Origin: JASHPR01 sp963795055
Lineage (GTDB): Bacteria; Actinomycetota; Actinomycetes; Streptosporangiales; Streptosporangiaceae
NCBI GenBank assembly: GCA_963795055.1
Contig: CAWCGJ010000003.1
Location: forward strand, 1-64,000
DNA: 64,000 nt
Direction: 5' to 3'
Made by a program: the position numbers and the translations under genes
The notes under the pieces: generated by a model
What the model saw: the letters and a program-made list of their open reading frames with translations, nothing else
Told to the model about the DNA's origin: nothing
Databases searched by the model: none
Shown here: positions 16,967-24,383 of the stretch, piece by piece
How positions within the stretch are numbered: position 1 is the first letter of the stretch
How the letters are laid out: every line of letters starts with the position of its first letter

Positions 16967-18052
16967 TTACCCGGCGGGTTCCGCGCTCAGCGGCGGGGGG
17001 CCGGCCGGGGCGGCCCGGGCCGGGACCGAGCCGGGGCGGGGCTGGCTGGACCGGCGCACCTCCAGCTCCGGCTGGAAGATCACCTCGCGGTGCTGGTGCC
17101 CGTCGGTGCCGAGTGATTCTTCCAGCAGCAGCTGCGCCGCCGTGCGCCCGATCTGGTGCCGGGGCTGCCGGACCGACGACAGCGGCACCGCGGCCGCGGC
17201 GGCGAACTCGATGTCGTCGTACCCCACGATCGCGACGTCGTCCGGGACCCGGATCCGGCGGCGGGTCATCTCCTGCAGCAGCCCCAGCGCGACCAGGTCG
17301 TTGGCGCAGAAGACGGCTGTCGGGCGCTGCCGTGATGACAGTTCGATGATGGCCGCGCCCGCCCGCTGGCCGGCTGAGACGTTGAGCGCCGCGGTCTCGA
17401 TCATGACCAGGTCGTCCGCGGTGCCTCCGGCGCGCCGCAGCGCCCGGGTCGCGCCCTCCAGCCGGTCGGCCACCTGCCGCAGGCTGAGCGGGCCGCCCAC
17501 GAACGCGATCCGCTCGTGGCCGCCGTCGAGCAGGTGCGAGATGGCCACGTCGCCGCCGAGGACGTCGTCGACGGCCACCGAGCACTGGCGGCCCGACGGG
17601 GAGCGGCTGTCGACCAGGATCACCGGGGTGCCGCGCCGCTGCAGCCGGGCCAGGCGCTCGTCCGCGCCCGCCACCGGGGTGATCAGGATGCCCTGCACCC
17701 GATGCTCCTCGAGCAGCTCGAGGTAGCGGGTCTCCTTGGGCAGCTGCTCGTCGCTGTTGCACAAGATGACCGACAGGCCGGACATGCTGGCCTCGTCCTC
17801 GACGCCGCGGGCGACGTCGGTGAAGAACGGGTTAGCCACGTCGAGGACGACCAGGCCGATCGTGCGGCTGCGCCCGGCGCGGAGCTGGCGCGCGGACTCG
17901 TTCCTGACGAACCCCAGCGCCTTGATCGCCGCGTTCACCCGGTCCCGGGTCGGCGGCGCGACGATGTCCGGCCGGTTCAGCACGTTGGAGACCGTGCCCA
18001 CCGAGACCCCCGCGTGCGCGGCTACTTCCCTGATGCTGATGGGCGCGCTCAC
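16967..18052 (-). CDS. LacI-family transcriptional regulator (candidate rhamnose/lactate repressor)
   Basis: The 361-aa repressor has an N-terminal LacI helix-turn-helix (ISIREVAAHAGVSVGTVSNVLNRP) and hinge helix (ESARQLRAGRS). The periplasmic-binding-like sensor domain includes IGLVVLDVANPFFTDVARGVEDEA, CNSDEQLPKETRYLELL and VPDDVAIVGYDDIEFAAAAAVPLSSVRQP. It is sandwiched between rhaI-rhaEW-rhaB and lutABC on the same strand. A palindromic LacI-type site precedes it, and a matching one precedes rhaI. It is therefore probably an autoregulated RhaR-type repressor, with a rhamnose intermediate as inducer (inference). Confidence 0.88.
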   Translation of the reverse strand: MSAPISIREVAAHAGVSVGTVSNVLNRPDIVAPPTRDRVNAAIKALGFVRNESARQLRAGRSRTIGLVVLDVANPFFTDVARGVEDEASMSGLSVILCNSDEQLPKETRYLELLEEHRVQGILITPVAGADERLARLQRRGTPVILVDSRSPSGRQCSVAVDDVLGGDVAISHLLDGGHERIAFVGGPLSLRQVADRLEGATRALRRAGGTADDLVMIETAALNVSAGQRAGAAIIELSSRQRPTAVFCANDLVALGLLQEMTRRRIRVPDDVAIVGYDDIEFAAAAAVPLSSVRQPRHQIGRTAAQLLLEESLGTDGHQHREVIFQPELEVRRSSQPRPGSVPARAAPAGPPPLSAEPAG

Positions 18053-18094
18053 CGACGTCCTTCCTGAACCCGACAGCCAGTTTCATGGCTGGCG

Positions 18095-18110
18095 TTGGAA
18101 CGTGTCAAAT
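18095..18110. promoter_or_regulatory. LacI-type operator upstream of the lacI-lutABC unit
   Basis: TTGGAACGTGTCAAAT is an imperfect palindrome centred on CG, 43 bp before the regulator start. On the minus strand it reads ATTTGACACGTTCCAA and includes a TTGACA-like -35. It shares 13 of 16 positions with the site at 23062-23077. Confidence 0.6.
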
Positions 18111-18151
18111 GAGGCGCCGGATTCCCTCCCTTATCCTGCTACTCACTCGCT

Positions 18152-19627
18152 TCACAACACCCGCCCGGCCGCGGCCTGCCACCGGGCGCCGTCGCCGCGG
18201 GGCTCGAATCGGCGCAGCGGCTGGGATTGACGCACCAGGGCCCGCATGCCGTCCAGGTCGTCCGGGGCCGATCCCAGCGCGCGGGCCTGGACCAGGACGT
18301 TGCCGAGGGCCGACGCCTCGACCGGGCCGGCCACCACCGGCAGCCCGCAGGCGTCGGCGGTGAGCTGGCACAGCAGCTCGTTACGGGCCCCGCCGCCGAC
18401 GAGGTGGACCACGTCCGCGTGCCGCCCGGAGAGCTCCTGGACCTGGCGGACCGTGCGCCGGTAGGCCAGCGCGAGGCTGTCCAGGATGCAGCGGACGGTG
18501 CCGGCGCGGCTGTCCGGCGGCCGCTGCCCGGTGCGCCGGCAGGCGTCGGCGACCCGGGCGGGCATGTCGCCCGGCGGCAGGAACGCCGGGTCGTCCGGGT
18601 CGGTCACGCAGGCCAGCGCCGGCTCGCGCGCCGCCGCGGCCAGCAGCTCGTCGAGCTGCCCGCCCGGCCGGGCCGGGCCGCCGGCGCCGTCAGCCGCCGA
18701 CCAGGTCCGCAGCGACTCCTGCAGCAGCCACAGGCCGGCCACGTTGCGCAGGTAGCGGACCGTGCCGTCGATGCCGGTCTCGTTGCCGAAGTTCGCCCGG
18801 CGGCTGGCCTGCGTCAGCACCGGCTGGTCGAGCTCCATACCCACCAGCGACCAGGTGCCGCAGGAGATGTAGGCGAAGTTCCTGCCCTGCGCCGGGACGC
18901 CCGCCACGGCCGAGGCGGTGTCGTGCGAGCCGACCGCGACCACCCGGAGCCCCGCGGGCAGGCCCGCCCCGGCGGCGACGTCCGGCCGCAGCTCGCCGAT
19001 GGCCTCGCCCGGCCGGCGCAGCGGCGGGAACAGGGCCGGCCGGCAGGCCCGGCCCATCAGCGGGGTGGCCCAGGCCTGCGCGCGCACGTCGAGCAGCCCG
19101 GTCGTGGACGCGTTGGTGACCTCGGCGCCGACCGAGCCGGTCAGCCAGTAGCCCAGCAGGTCCGGGATCAGCAGCAGCGTCGCGGCGGCCTGCAGCTGCG
19201 GCGTGCCCGCCGCGGCGGTGAGCTGGCAGATCGTGTTGATCGGCATCAGCTGGACGCCGGTGACCGCGTAGAGCTCCCCGGCCGGGATCCTCGCGAGCAC
19301 CCGGTCCAGGGCGCCGTCGGTCCGCCCGTCGCGGTAGTGCACCGGGTTGCCGAGCAGCGCGCCGGCGGAGTCGAGCAGGCCGTAGTCCACGCCCCACGAG
19401 TCGATCGCGGCGCTGGCCAGCTCGCCGCCCCTGGCGGCGGCCGCCAGCCCGTCCAGCACCTCCCGGTACAGGCGCAGGATGTCCCAGTGCAGCGTCCCGC
19501 CCGCGCTGACCGGGATGTTCGGGAACCGGTGCGCCTCGTGCAGTTCCAGCACGCCGGGGCCGGCCCGGCCCGCTATGACCCGGCCGCCCGACGCGCCGAG
19601 GTCGACCGCGGCCACCCGCGCGCTCAA
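18152..19627 (-). CDS. rhaB: Rhamnulokinase
   Basis: This 491-aa FGGY-family kinase phosphorylates L-rhamnulose to rhamnulose-1-phosphate. Signatures are the phosphate-1 loop AAVDLGASGGRVI at the start, SWGVDYGLLD with the likely catalytic Asp, INTICQL (rhamnulokinase-type), GSHDTASAVAGVP, YISCGTWSLVG and HLVGGGARNELLCQLTADACG. The start is a TTG that overlaps the stop of rhaEW (TTGA), indicating translational coupling. Length is normal for the family. Confidence 0.92.
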   Translation of the reverse strand: MSARVAAVDLGASGGRVIAGRAGPGVLELHEAHRFPNIPVSAGGTLHWDILRLYREVLDGLAAAARGGELASAAIDSWGVDYGLLDSAGALLGNPVHYRDGRTDGALDRVLARIPAGELYAVTGVQLMPINTICQLTAAAGTPQLQAAATLLLIPDLLGYWLTGSVGAEVTNASTTGLLDVRAQAWATPLMGRACRPALFPPLRRPGEAIGELRPDVAAGAGLPAGLRVVAVGSHDTASAVAGVPAQGRNFAYISCGTWSLVGMELDQPVLTQASRRANFGNETGIDGTVRYLRNVAGLWLLQESLRTWSAADGAGGPARPGGQLDELLAAAAREPALACVTDPDDPAFLPPGDMPARVADACRRTGQRPPDSRAGTVRCILDSLALAYRRTVRQVQELSGRHADVVHLVGGGARNELLCQLTADACGLPVVAGPVEASALGNVLVQARALGSAPDDLDGMRALVRQSQPLRRFEPRGDGARWQAAAGRVL

Positions 19628-21669
19628 CGCAGGAACGCGGCCGTCACCCCGCCGTCGACCGGGATGTGCAGACCCGTGGTGAGGGACAGGTCACCGGAGG
19701 TCAGCGCCGCGACCGCCGCCGCGACGTGCTCCGGCAGGACCTCGCGCCGCAGCAGCGTCCGCCGCGCGTAGAACGCGCCGAGCTCGGACTCGGGCACGCC
19801 GTAGACGGCGGCCCGCTGCGCGCCCCAGCCCCCGGCGAAGATGCCGGAGCCGCGGACCACGCCGTCCGGGTTGATGCCGTTGACCCGGATGCCCAGCGTG
19901 CCCAGCTCGGCCGCGAGCAGCCGCACCTGGTGCGCCTGGTCCGCCTTGGCGGCGCCGTAGCCGACGTTGTCGGGCCCGGCCACGACTGAGTTCTTGCTGC
20001 AGATGTAGACGATGTCGCCGCCCATGCCCTGCTCGGCCATCACCCGCGCGGCCTCGCGGGAGACCAGGAACGACCCCCGGGCCATCACGTCATGCTGCAG
20101 GTCCCAGTCCGCGGCTGTGGTCTCGAACAGCGGCCGGGAGATGGACAGCCCGGCGTTGTTCACCACGAGGTCGACGCCGCCGAAGGCCAGCACCGCCGCG
20201 GCCACCGCGGCCGCGACGGCGTCCTCGTCGGTCACGTCCGCGGTGACCTCGACCGCGGCGTCCCGGGACCCGATCTCGGCGGCGACCTTGGCCGCGGCGG
20301 GACCGTCCCGGTCGGCGACGACCACGCACGCGCCCTCGGCGGCCAGCCGGTGCGCCACGGCCCGGCCGATCCCGGACCCGGCCCCGGTGACCAGGGCCAC
20401 CCGGGTGGCCAGCGGCCTGGGCGGCGGCCGCCGGGCCAGCTTGGCCTCCTCCAGCGCCCAGTACTCGATCCGGAACTTCTCGGCCTCGCTGATCGGCTGG
20501 TACGACGACACCGACTCCGCGCCGCGCATCACGTTGATCGCGTTCAGGTAGAACTCGCCGGCCACCCGCGCGGTCTGCTTGTCCGCGCCGAAGCTGAACA
20601 TCCCGACCCCGGGCACCAACACGATGGCCGGGTCGGCGCCGCGCATGGGCGGGGACGCGGCGGTGGCGTAGCGCTGGTAGTAGCCGCGGTAGTCCTCGCG
20701 GTAGGCGGCGTGCAGCTCGGCCAGCCGGGCCCGCACCGTCTTCAGCGGCGCCGCCGCCGGCAGGTCGAGCACCAGCGGGCGCACCTTGGTGCGCAGGAAG
20801 TGGTCGGGGCAGGACGTGCCGAGCGCGGCGAGCCGGGCGTGCTCACGGCCGGCCAGGAACTCCAGCACGGCGGGGTCGTCGGTGAAGTGCCCGACCTGCG
20901 CCCGGTCGGTGGAGGCCAGCCCCCGGATGACCGGGGCCAGCGCGGCGGCGCGGGCGCGGCGCTGCGCCTCGGGCAGCGGCGCGTACTCCGGGATGAGTTC
21001 TCCGAACGGGCGGCTTCGTCCCCTCTCGTCCAGGAAACGGCGGGCCGTGGCGATGATCTCGAAAGAGTTCGCCTCGCACTGGTCGCTGGACGCGCCCCAG
21101 GCCGTGATGCCGTGGCCGCCCAAGATCACTCCGATCAGGTCCGGGTGGTCGCGCTGGACGGCGGCGATGTCGAGGCCGAGCTGGAAGCCGGGCCGCCGCC
21201 ACGGCACCCACGCGACCCGGCCGCCGAAGCATTCCTCGGTCAGCCGCTCGCCGTCCGCGGCGGTCGCGAGCGCGATCCCGGAATCCGGGTGCAGGTGGTC
21301 CACGTGGGCGGGATCGAGCAGCCCGTGCATGGCGGTGTCGATCGACGGGGCCGCGCCGCCCTGGCCGTGCAGGCAGTAGTCGAACGCGTCGACCATCTCG
21401 TCCTCGCGCTCGACGCCCGGGTAGACGCCGGTCAGCGCGCGGAGCCGGTCCAGGCGGAGCACGGCGAGGCCGCCCGCGGTGAGGGTGCCCAGGTCGCCGC
21501 CGGACCCCTTCACCCACAGCAGGTCGGCTGGCCGCCCGGTCACTGGGTCGGTGGCCTGGCCCTTGGCCGAGGTGTTGCCGCCGGCGTAGTTGGTGTTGCG
21601 CGGATCGGACCCGAGCCGGTTGCTGCGCCCGATCAGCGCGTCCACCTCGGGCGGTAGCTGCGGCTGCAT
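19624..21669 (-). CDS. rhaEW: Bifunctional rhamnulose-1-phosphate aldolase / lactaldehyde dehydrogenase (RhaEW)
   Basis: This 681-aa fusion has two parts. The N-terminal class II aldolase/epimerase domain (about 1-420) includes YAGGNTSAKG, LLWVKGSGGDL, a metal-site stretch DHLHPDSGIALATA and ILGGHGITAWG. The C-terminal short-chain dehydrogenase (about 430-681) includes VTGAGSGIGRAVA, DLVVNNAGLSISRP, the catalytic region CSKNSVVAGPDNVGYGAAK and IPVDGGVTAAFLR. It should split rhamnulose-1-phosphate into DHAP and L-lactaldehyde and oxidise the latter to L-lactate. AGGAGAAGAA precedes the ATG at 21669. It lies 34 bp after rhaI and overlaps rhaB. Confidence 0.92.
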   Translation of the reverse strand: MQPQLPPEVDALIGRSNRLGSDPRNTNYAGGNTSAKGQATDPVTGRPADLLWVKGSGGDLGTLTAGGLAVLRLDRLRALTGVYPGVEREDEMVDAFDYCLHGQGGAAPSIDTAMHGLLDPAHVDHLHPDSGIALATAADGERLTEECFGGRVAWVPWRRPGFQLGLDIAAVQRDHPDLIGVILGGHGITAWGASSDQCEANSFEIIATARRFLDERGRSRPFGELIPEYAPLPEAQRRARAAALAPVIRGLASTDRAQVGHFTDDPAVLEFLAGREHARLAALGTSCPDHFLRTKVRPLVLDLPAAAPLKTVRARLAELHAAYREDYRGYYQRYATAASPPMRGADPAIVLVPGVGMFSFGADKQTARVAGEFYLNAINVMRGAESVSSYQPISEAEKFRIEYWALEEAKLARRPPPRPLATRVALVTGAGSGIGRAVAHRLAAEGACVVVADRDGPAAAKVAAEIGSRDAAVEVTADVTDEDAVAAAVAAAVLAFGGVDLVVNNAGLSISRPLFETTAADWDLQHDVMARGSFLVSREAARVMAEQGMGGDIVYICSKNSVVAGPDNVGYGAAKADQAHQVRLLAAELGTLGIRVNGINPDGVVRGSGIFAGGWGAQRAAVYGVPESELGAFYARRTLLRREVLPEHVAAAVAALTSGDLSLTTGLHIPVDGGVTAAFLR

Positions 21670-21703
21670 CGCCGTTCTTCTCCTGTCCGTTGGCCTGCCG
21701 TGC

Positions 21704-23014
21704 TCAGCTGCCCCAACTGGCGGGGGTGCCGCCGACCCGGTCGGCGATGATCTTCTTGCCGTAGCCGGACCGCAGGTAGGCCCCGACCGGGTCGGGGTCC
21801 AGGCCCATGTCAACGCGGAGCTCGGCGAGCAGGGGCCGCACGTCGGTGTTGTAGGCGTCCATCAGCACGGCGTTCGCGCCCAGCACGTCCCCGGCCTGCT
21901 GCGCCGCGGCCAGCGCATCCCGGTCGATCAGCAGCGCCTTGGCCGTGGCCTCCTGGACGTTCATCACCGACCGGATCTGCGCCGGGATCTTCGGCTCGAT
22001 GTTGTGGCACTGGTCGAGCATGAACGCGATCCCGGCCTCCGGCCGCAGCGCGCCGGCCGCCACCACCTCGTTCAGGATCCGGAACAGCTGGAACGGGTCG
22101 GCCGCCCCGACCATCAGATCGTCGTCGGCGTAGAACCGGCTGTTGAAGTCGAACCCGCCCAGCCGCCCGGCCCGCAGCAAGACGGCCACGATGAACTCGA
22201 TGTTGACCCCCGGCGCGTGGTGCCCGGTGTCCACCACGACCGCGGCGGCCGGGCCGAGCGCCACGCAGTGCAGCAGCGAGGTACCCCAGTCCGGGACGTC
22301 GGTGGTGTAGAACGACGGCTCGAACAGCTTGTACTCCAGCAGCATCCGCTGGCCGGGCCCCAGCCGCTGGTACACCGTGTGCAGCGCCTCGGCCAGCCGG
22401 TCCTGGCGGGTCCGTATGTCGTCCTGGCCGGGGTAGTTGGTGCCGTCGGCGAACCACAGCTTCAGGTCGGCCGACCCGGTCGCGTCCATGATGTCTATGC
22501 ACTCCAGCAGGTGGTTCACGGCCTTGCGGCGCACCCGCGGGTCCGGGTTGCACACGCTGCCGAGCCGGTAGTCGTCGTCCTGGAACACGTTCGCGTTGAC
22601 GGTCCCGATCGCCACGCCGTGCTCCTTGGCGAAGGCGGCCAGGGCCGCATAGTCGTCGACCTTGTCCCACGGGATGTGCACCGCCACGCTGGGCGCCACC
22701 CCGGTGAACGCGTGCACCTGCGCCGCGTCCTCGATCTTCTCCTGCGGCGTGCGCGGCACCCCGGGCTGGGCGAACACCTTGAACCTGGTCCCGGTATTGC
22801 CGAACGCCCACGACGGCAGCTCGATCCGGTGGGCCCGGAGCTCGGTGCCGGGCGGCGTGGCTTCCGGCGGCTCGGCCTCCGGCCGCGTGGCTTCCGGCGG
22901 CTCGGCTGCCGGCGGGAAGGCCTCCGGCTGGACGGCCTCCAACGGCGTGGTCCCCTGGCCCGGGCGGCCGCCGTCGCGGCCATCGGCGCTGCGCCCGGGG
23001 TCCTCAGGGTCCAT
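21704..23014 (-). CDS. rhaI: L-rhamnose isomerase (RhaI type)
   Basis: This 436-aa enzyme of the Pseudomonas-type L-rhamnose isomerase family interconverts L-rhamnose and L-rhamnulose. Conserved blocks are IELPSWAFGNTGTRFKVF, FTGVAPSVAVHIPWD, LLEYKLFEPSFYTTD, VVVDTGHHAPGVNIEFI (metal-site Asp/His) and GGFDFNSRFYADDDLMVG. The N terminus has a 55-residue Pro/Glu/Ala-rich extension built of EATRPEAEPPEATPP-like repeats that the family normally lacks. The ATG at 23014 has GAGGAAG upstream. It is the first gene of the rha operon. Confidence 0.9.
   Translation of the reverse strand: MDPEDPGRSADGRDGGRPGQGTTPLEAVQPEAFPPAAEPPEATRPEAEPPEATPPGTELRAHRIELPSWAFGNTGTRFKVFAQPGVPRTPQEKIEDAAQVHAFTGVAPSVAVHIPWDKVDDYAALAAFAKEHGVAIGTVNANVFQDDDYRLGSVCNPDPRVRRKAVNHLLECIDIMDATGSADLKLWFADGTNYPGQDDIRTRQDRLAEALHTVYQRLGPGQRMLLEYKLFEPSFYTTDVPDWGTSLLHCVALGPAAAVVVDTGHHAPGVNIEFIVAVLLRAGRLGGFDFNSRFYADDDLMVGAADPFQLFRILNEVVAAGALRPEAGIAFMLDQCHNIEPKIPAQIRSVMNVQEATAKALLIDRDALAAAQQAGDVLGANAVLMDAYNTDVRPLLAELRVDMGLDPDPVGAYLRSGYGKKIIADRVGGTPASWGS
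22845..22935. repeat. Imperfect short repeats encoding the RhaI N-terminal extension
   Basis: Repeated blocks containing GTGGCTTCCGGCGGCTCGG and related variants encode the Pro-Glu-Ala motif three to four times at the 5' end of rhaI. Confidence 0.6.
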
Positions 23015-23061
23015 GGACTTCCTCTGCCCTCTCCGCCTCGGCGCACCTGCGCGGCCCTTTT

Positions 23062-23077
23062 ATGGAACGTTTCAAAT
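23062..23077. promoter_or_regulatory. LacI-type operator upstream of rhaI
   Basis: ATGGAACGTTTCAAAT lies 48 bp before the rhaI start. On the minus strand it is ATTTGAAACGTTCCAT, close to the canonical LacI-family half-sites around a central CG. A minus-strand TTGACA at 23089-23094 could be the -35, which would place the operator over the -10 region. It matches the site before the lacI gene at 18095. Confidence 0.6.
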
Positions 23078-23326
23078 ATGTGCAGTAGTGTCAATCCCGC
23101 GTTCCGCCACTGTCAAGGGCCCCCGAACTTCTTTAGTTGAGTCGTTATAGATCGGCCTGATCGGCGCTCGCCGCCGGCCAGCCTTCGGCCGCGGCGCGGT
23201 CTCGCTTACGCTAGTTGCTGCCCGGGCACGCAGCTACGACAGCACGGCACGCGAACGCCACAATCGCCCCCGCCTCACGGCGCTGCGTCGCGCGGGCTAG
23301 GGATCAGCGGTGACCGAGGGGACCTG
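23078..23326. promoter_or_regulatory. Divergent intergenic region between rhaI and the araR-like gene
   Basis: This stretch of about 250 bp holds the rhaI promoter elements at its left end. I see no gene and no RNA structure that I recognise in the rest. The promoter of the plus-strand LacI-type gene must lie here. Confidence 0.4.
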
Positions 23327-24352
23327 GTGGCGTCTACGGCGAACGGGCCAGCCGCGCGGCCGGTCATGGCCGACGTCGCCCGGCTGGCCGGCGTCTCGCA
23401 CCAGACCGTGTCCCGGGTGCTCAACGGCCATCCCAACGTCCGGCCGCAGACCCGCGAGGACGTCCTGGCGGCGATCCGCCAGCTCGGCTACCGGCCCAAC
23501 GCCGCCGCCCGTACGCTGGTCACCGGGCGGACCCAGGCCCTGGGCGTGATCAGCTTCGACACCACGCTCTACGGCCCGGCGTCCATGCTCTACGGCATCG
23601 AGCGGGCCGCGCACCCCGGTTACACGGTGGCCATCACCAGCCTGCCCGCCTTCGACCGCCGCTCGATGCAGGAGGCGGTCGACCGCTTCCTCGGCCAGGG
23701 CGTCGAAGGGATCATCGTGGTCGCCTCCGAGATGCCCCTGCTCGAGGCGCTGTCCGGCGTCACCACGGACGTGCCGCTGGTCGCCGTCGGCTGCGGCACC
23801 CGCGCGCCGCTGGACTCGGTCGCGATCGACAACATCTCCGGGGCCTTCCAGGCCACGCGCTACCTGCTGGACCTGGGTCACGAGACCGTGCACTACGTCG
23901 GCGGGCCGGACTCGACGCTGGACGCCCACGAGCGCGCCGAGGGCTGGGCGCGGGCCTTGCGGGAGGCGGGCACGGCGGAGCCGGAGATACTGAGCGGGGA
24001 CTGGTCCGCCCGCTCGGGCTACGAGATCGGGCACGAGCTGGCCCGGATGCCGGACGTGACCGCCATCTTCTGCGCCAACGACCAGATGGCGCTCGGCATC
24101 CTGCGGGCGCTCGGCGAGCACGGGCGCCACGTCCCGTCGGCGGTCAGCGTGGTCGGGTTCGACGACATCCCGGAATCCGCCTTCTTCCTGCCCCCGCTCA
24201 CCACGGTGCGGCAGGATTTCGGGGAACTCGGAAGACAGGCGCTGCGATTGCTCGTCGACCGGATCTGCGGCCGCCCGGCGCCCAGCGCCCGGATGCCGGT
24301 CGCCCCGGAGCTCATCGTGCGCGCCAGCGCGACCCGGCCCCCCGGGCGCTGA
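23327..24352 (+). CDS. LacI-family regulator, candidate arabinose repressor
   Basis: This 341-aa protein has a LacI DNA-binding domain (VMADVARLAGVSHQTVSRVLNGHPNV, then hinge AARTLVTGRT) and a sugar-sensing domain (TALGVISFDT-like start, GIIVVASEMPLLEAL, HYVGGPDSTLDAHERAEGW, IFCANDQMALGILRALGEHG, VVGFDDIPESAFFLPPLTTVRQDF). The GTG at 23327 follows GAGGGGACCTG. It stands 31 bp before araB in the same direction, and a perfect 14-bp palindrome lies inside the first codons of araB. An arabinose-responsive autoregulated repressor is the simplest reading (inference). Confidence 0.85.
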   Translation: MASTANGPAARPVMADVARLAGVSHQTVSRVLNGHPNVRPQTREDVLAAIRQLGYRPNAAARTLVTGRTQALGVISFDTTLYGPASMLYGIERAAHPGYTVAITSLPAFDRRSMQEAVDRFLGQGVEGIIVVASEMPLLEALSGVTTDVPLVAVGCGTRAPLDSVAIDNISGAFQATRYLLDLGHETVHYVGGPDSTLDAHERAEGWARALREAGTAEPEILSGDWSARSGYEIGHELARMPDVTAIFCANDQMALGILRALGEHGRHVPSAVSVVGFDDIPESAFFLPPLTTVRQDFGELGRQALRLLVDRICGRPAPSARMPVAPELIVRASATRPPGR

Positions 24353-24383
24353 CCTCTCCCGTGCCGAGGTAAGGAAGGAACCA

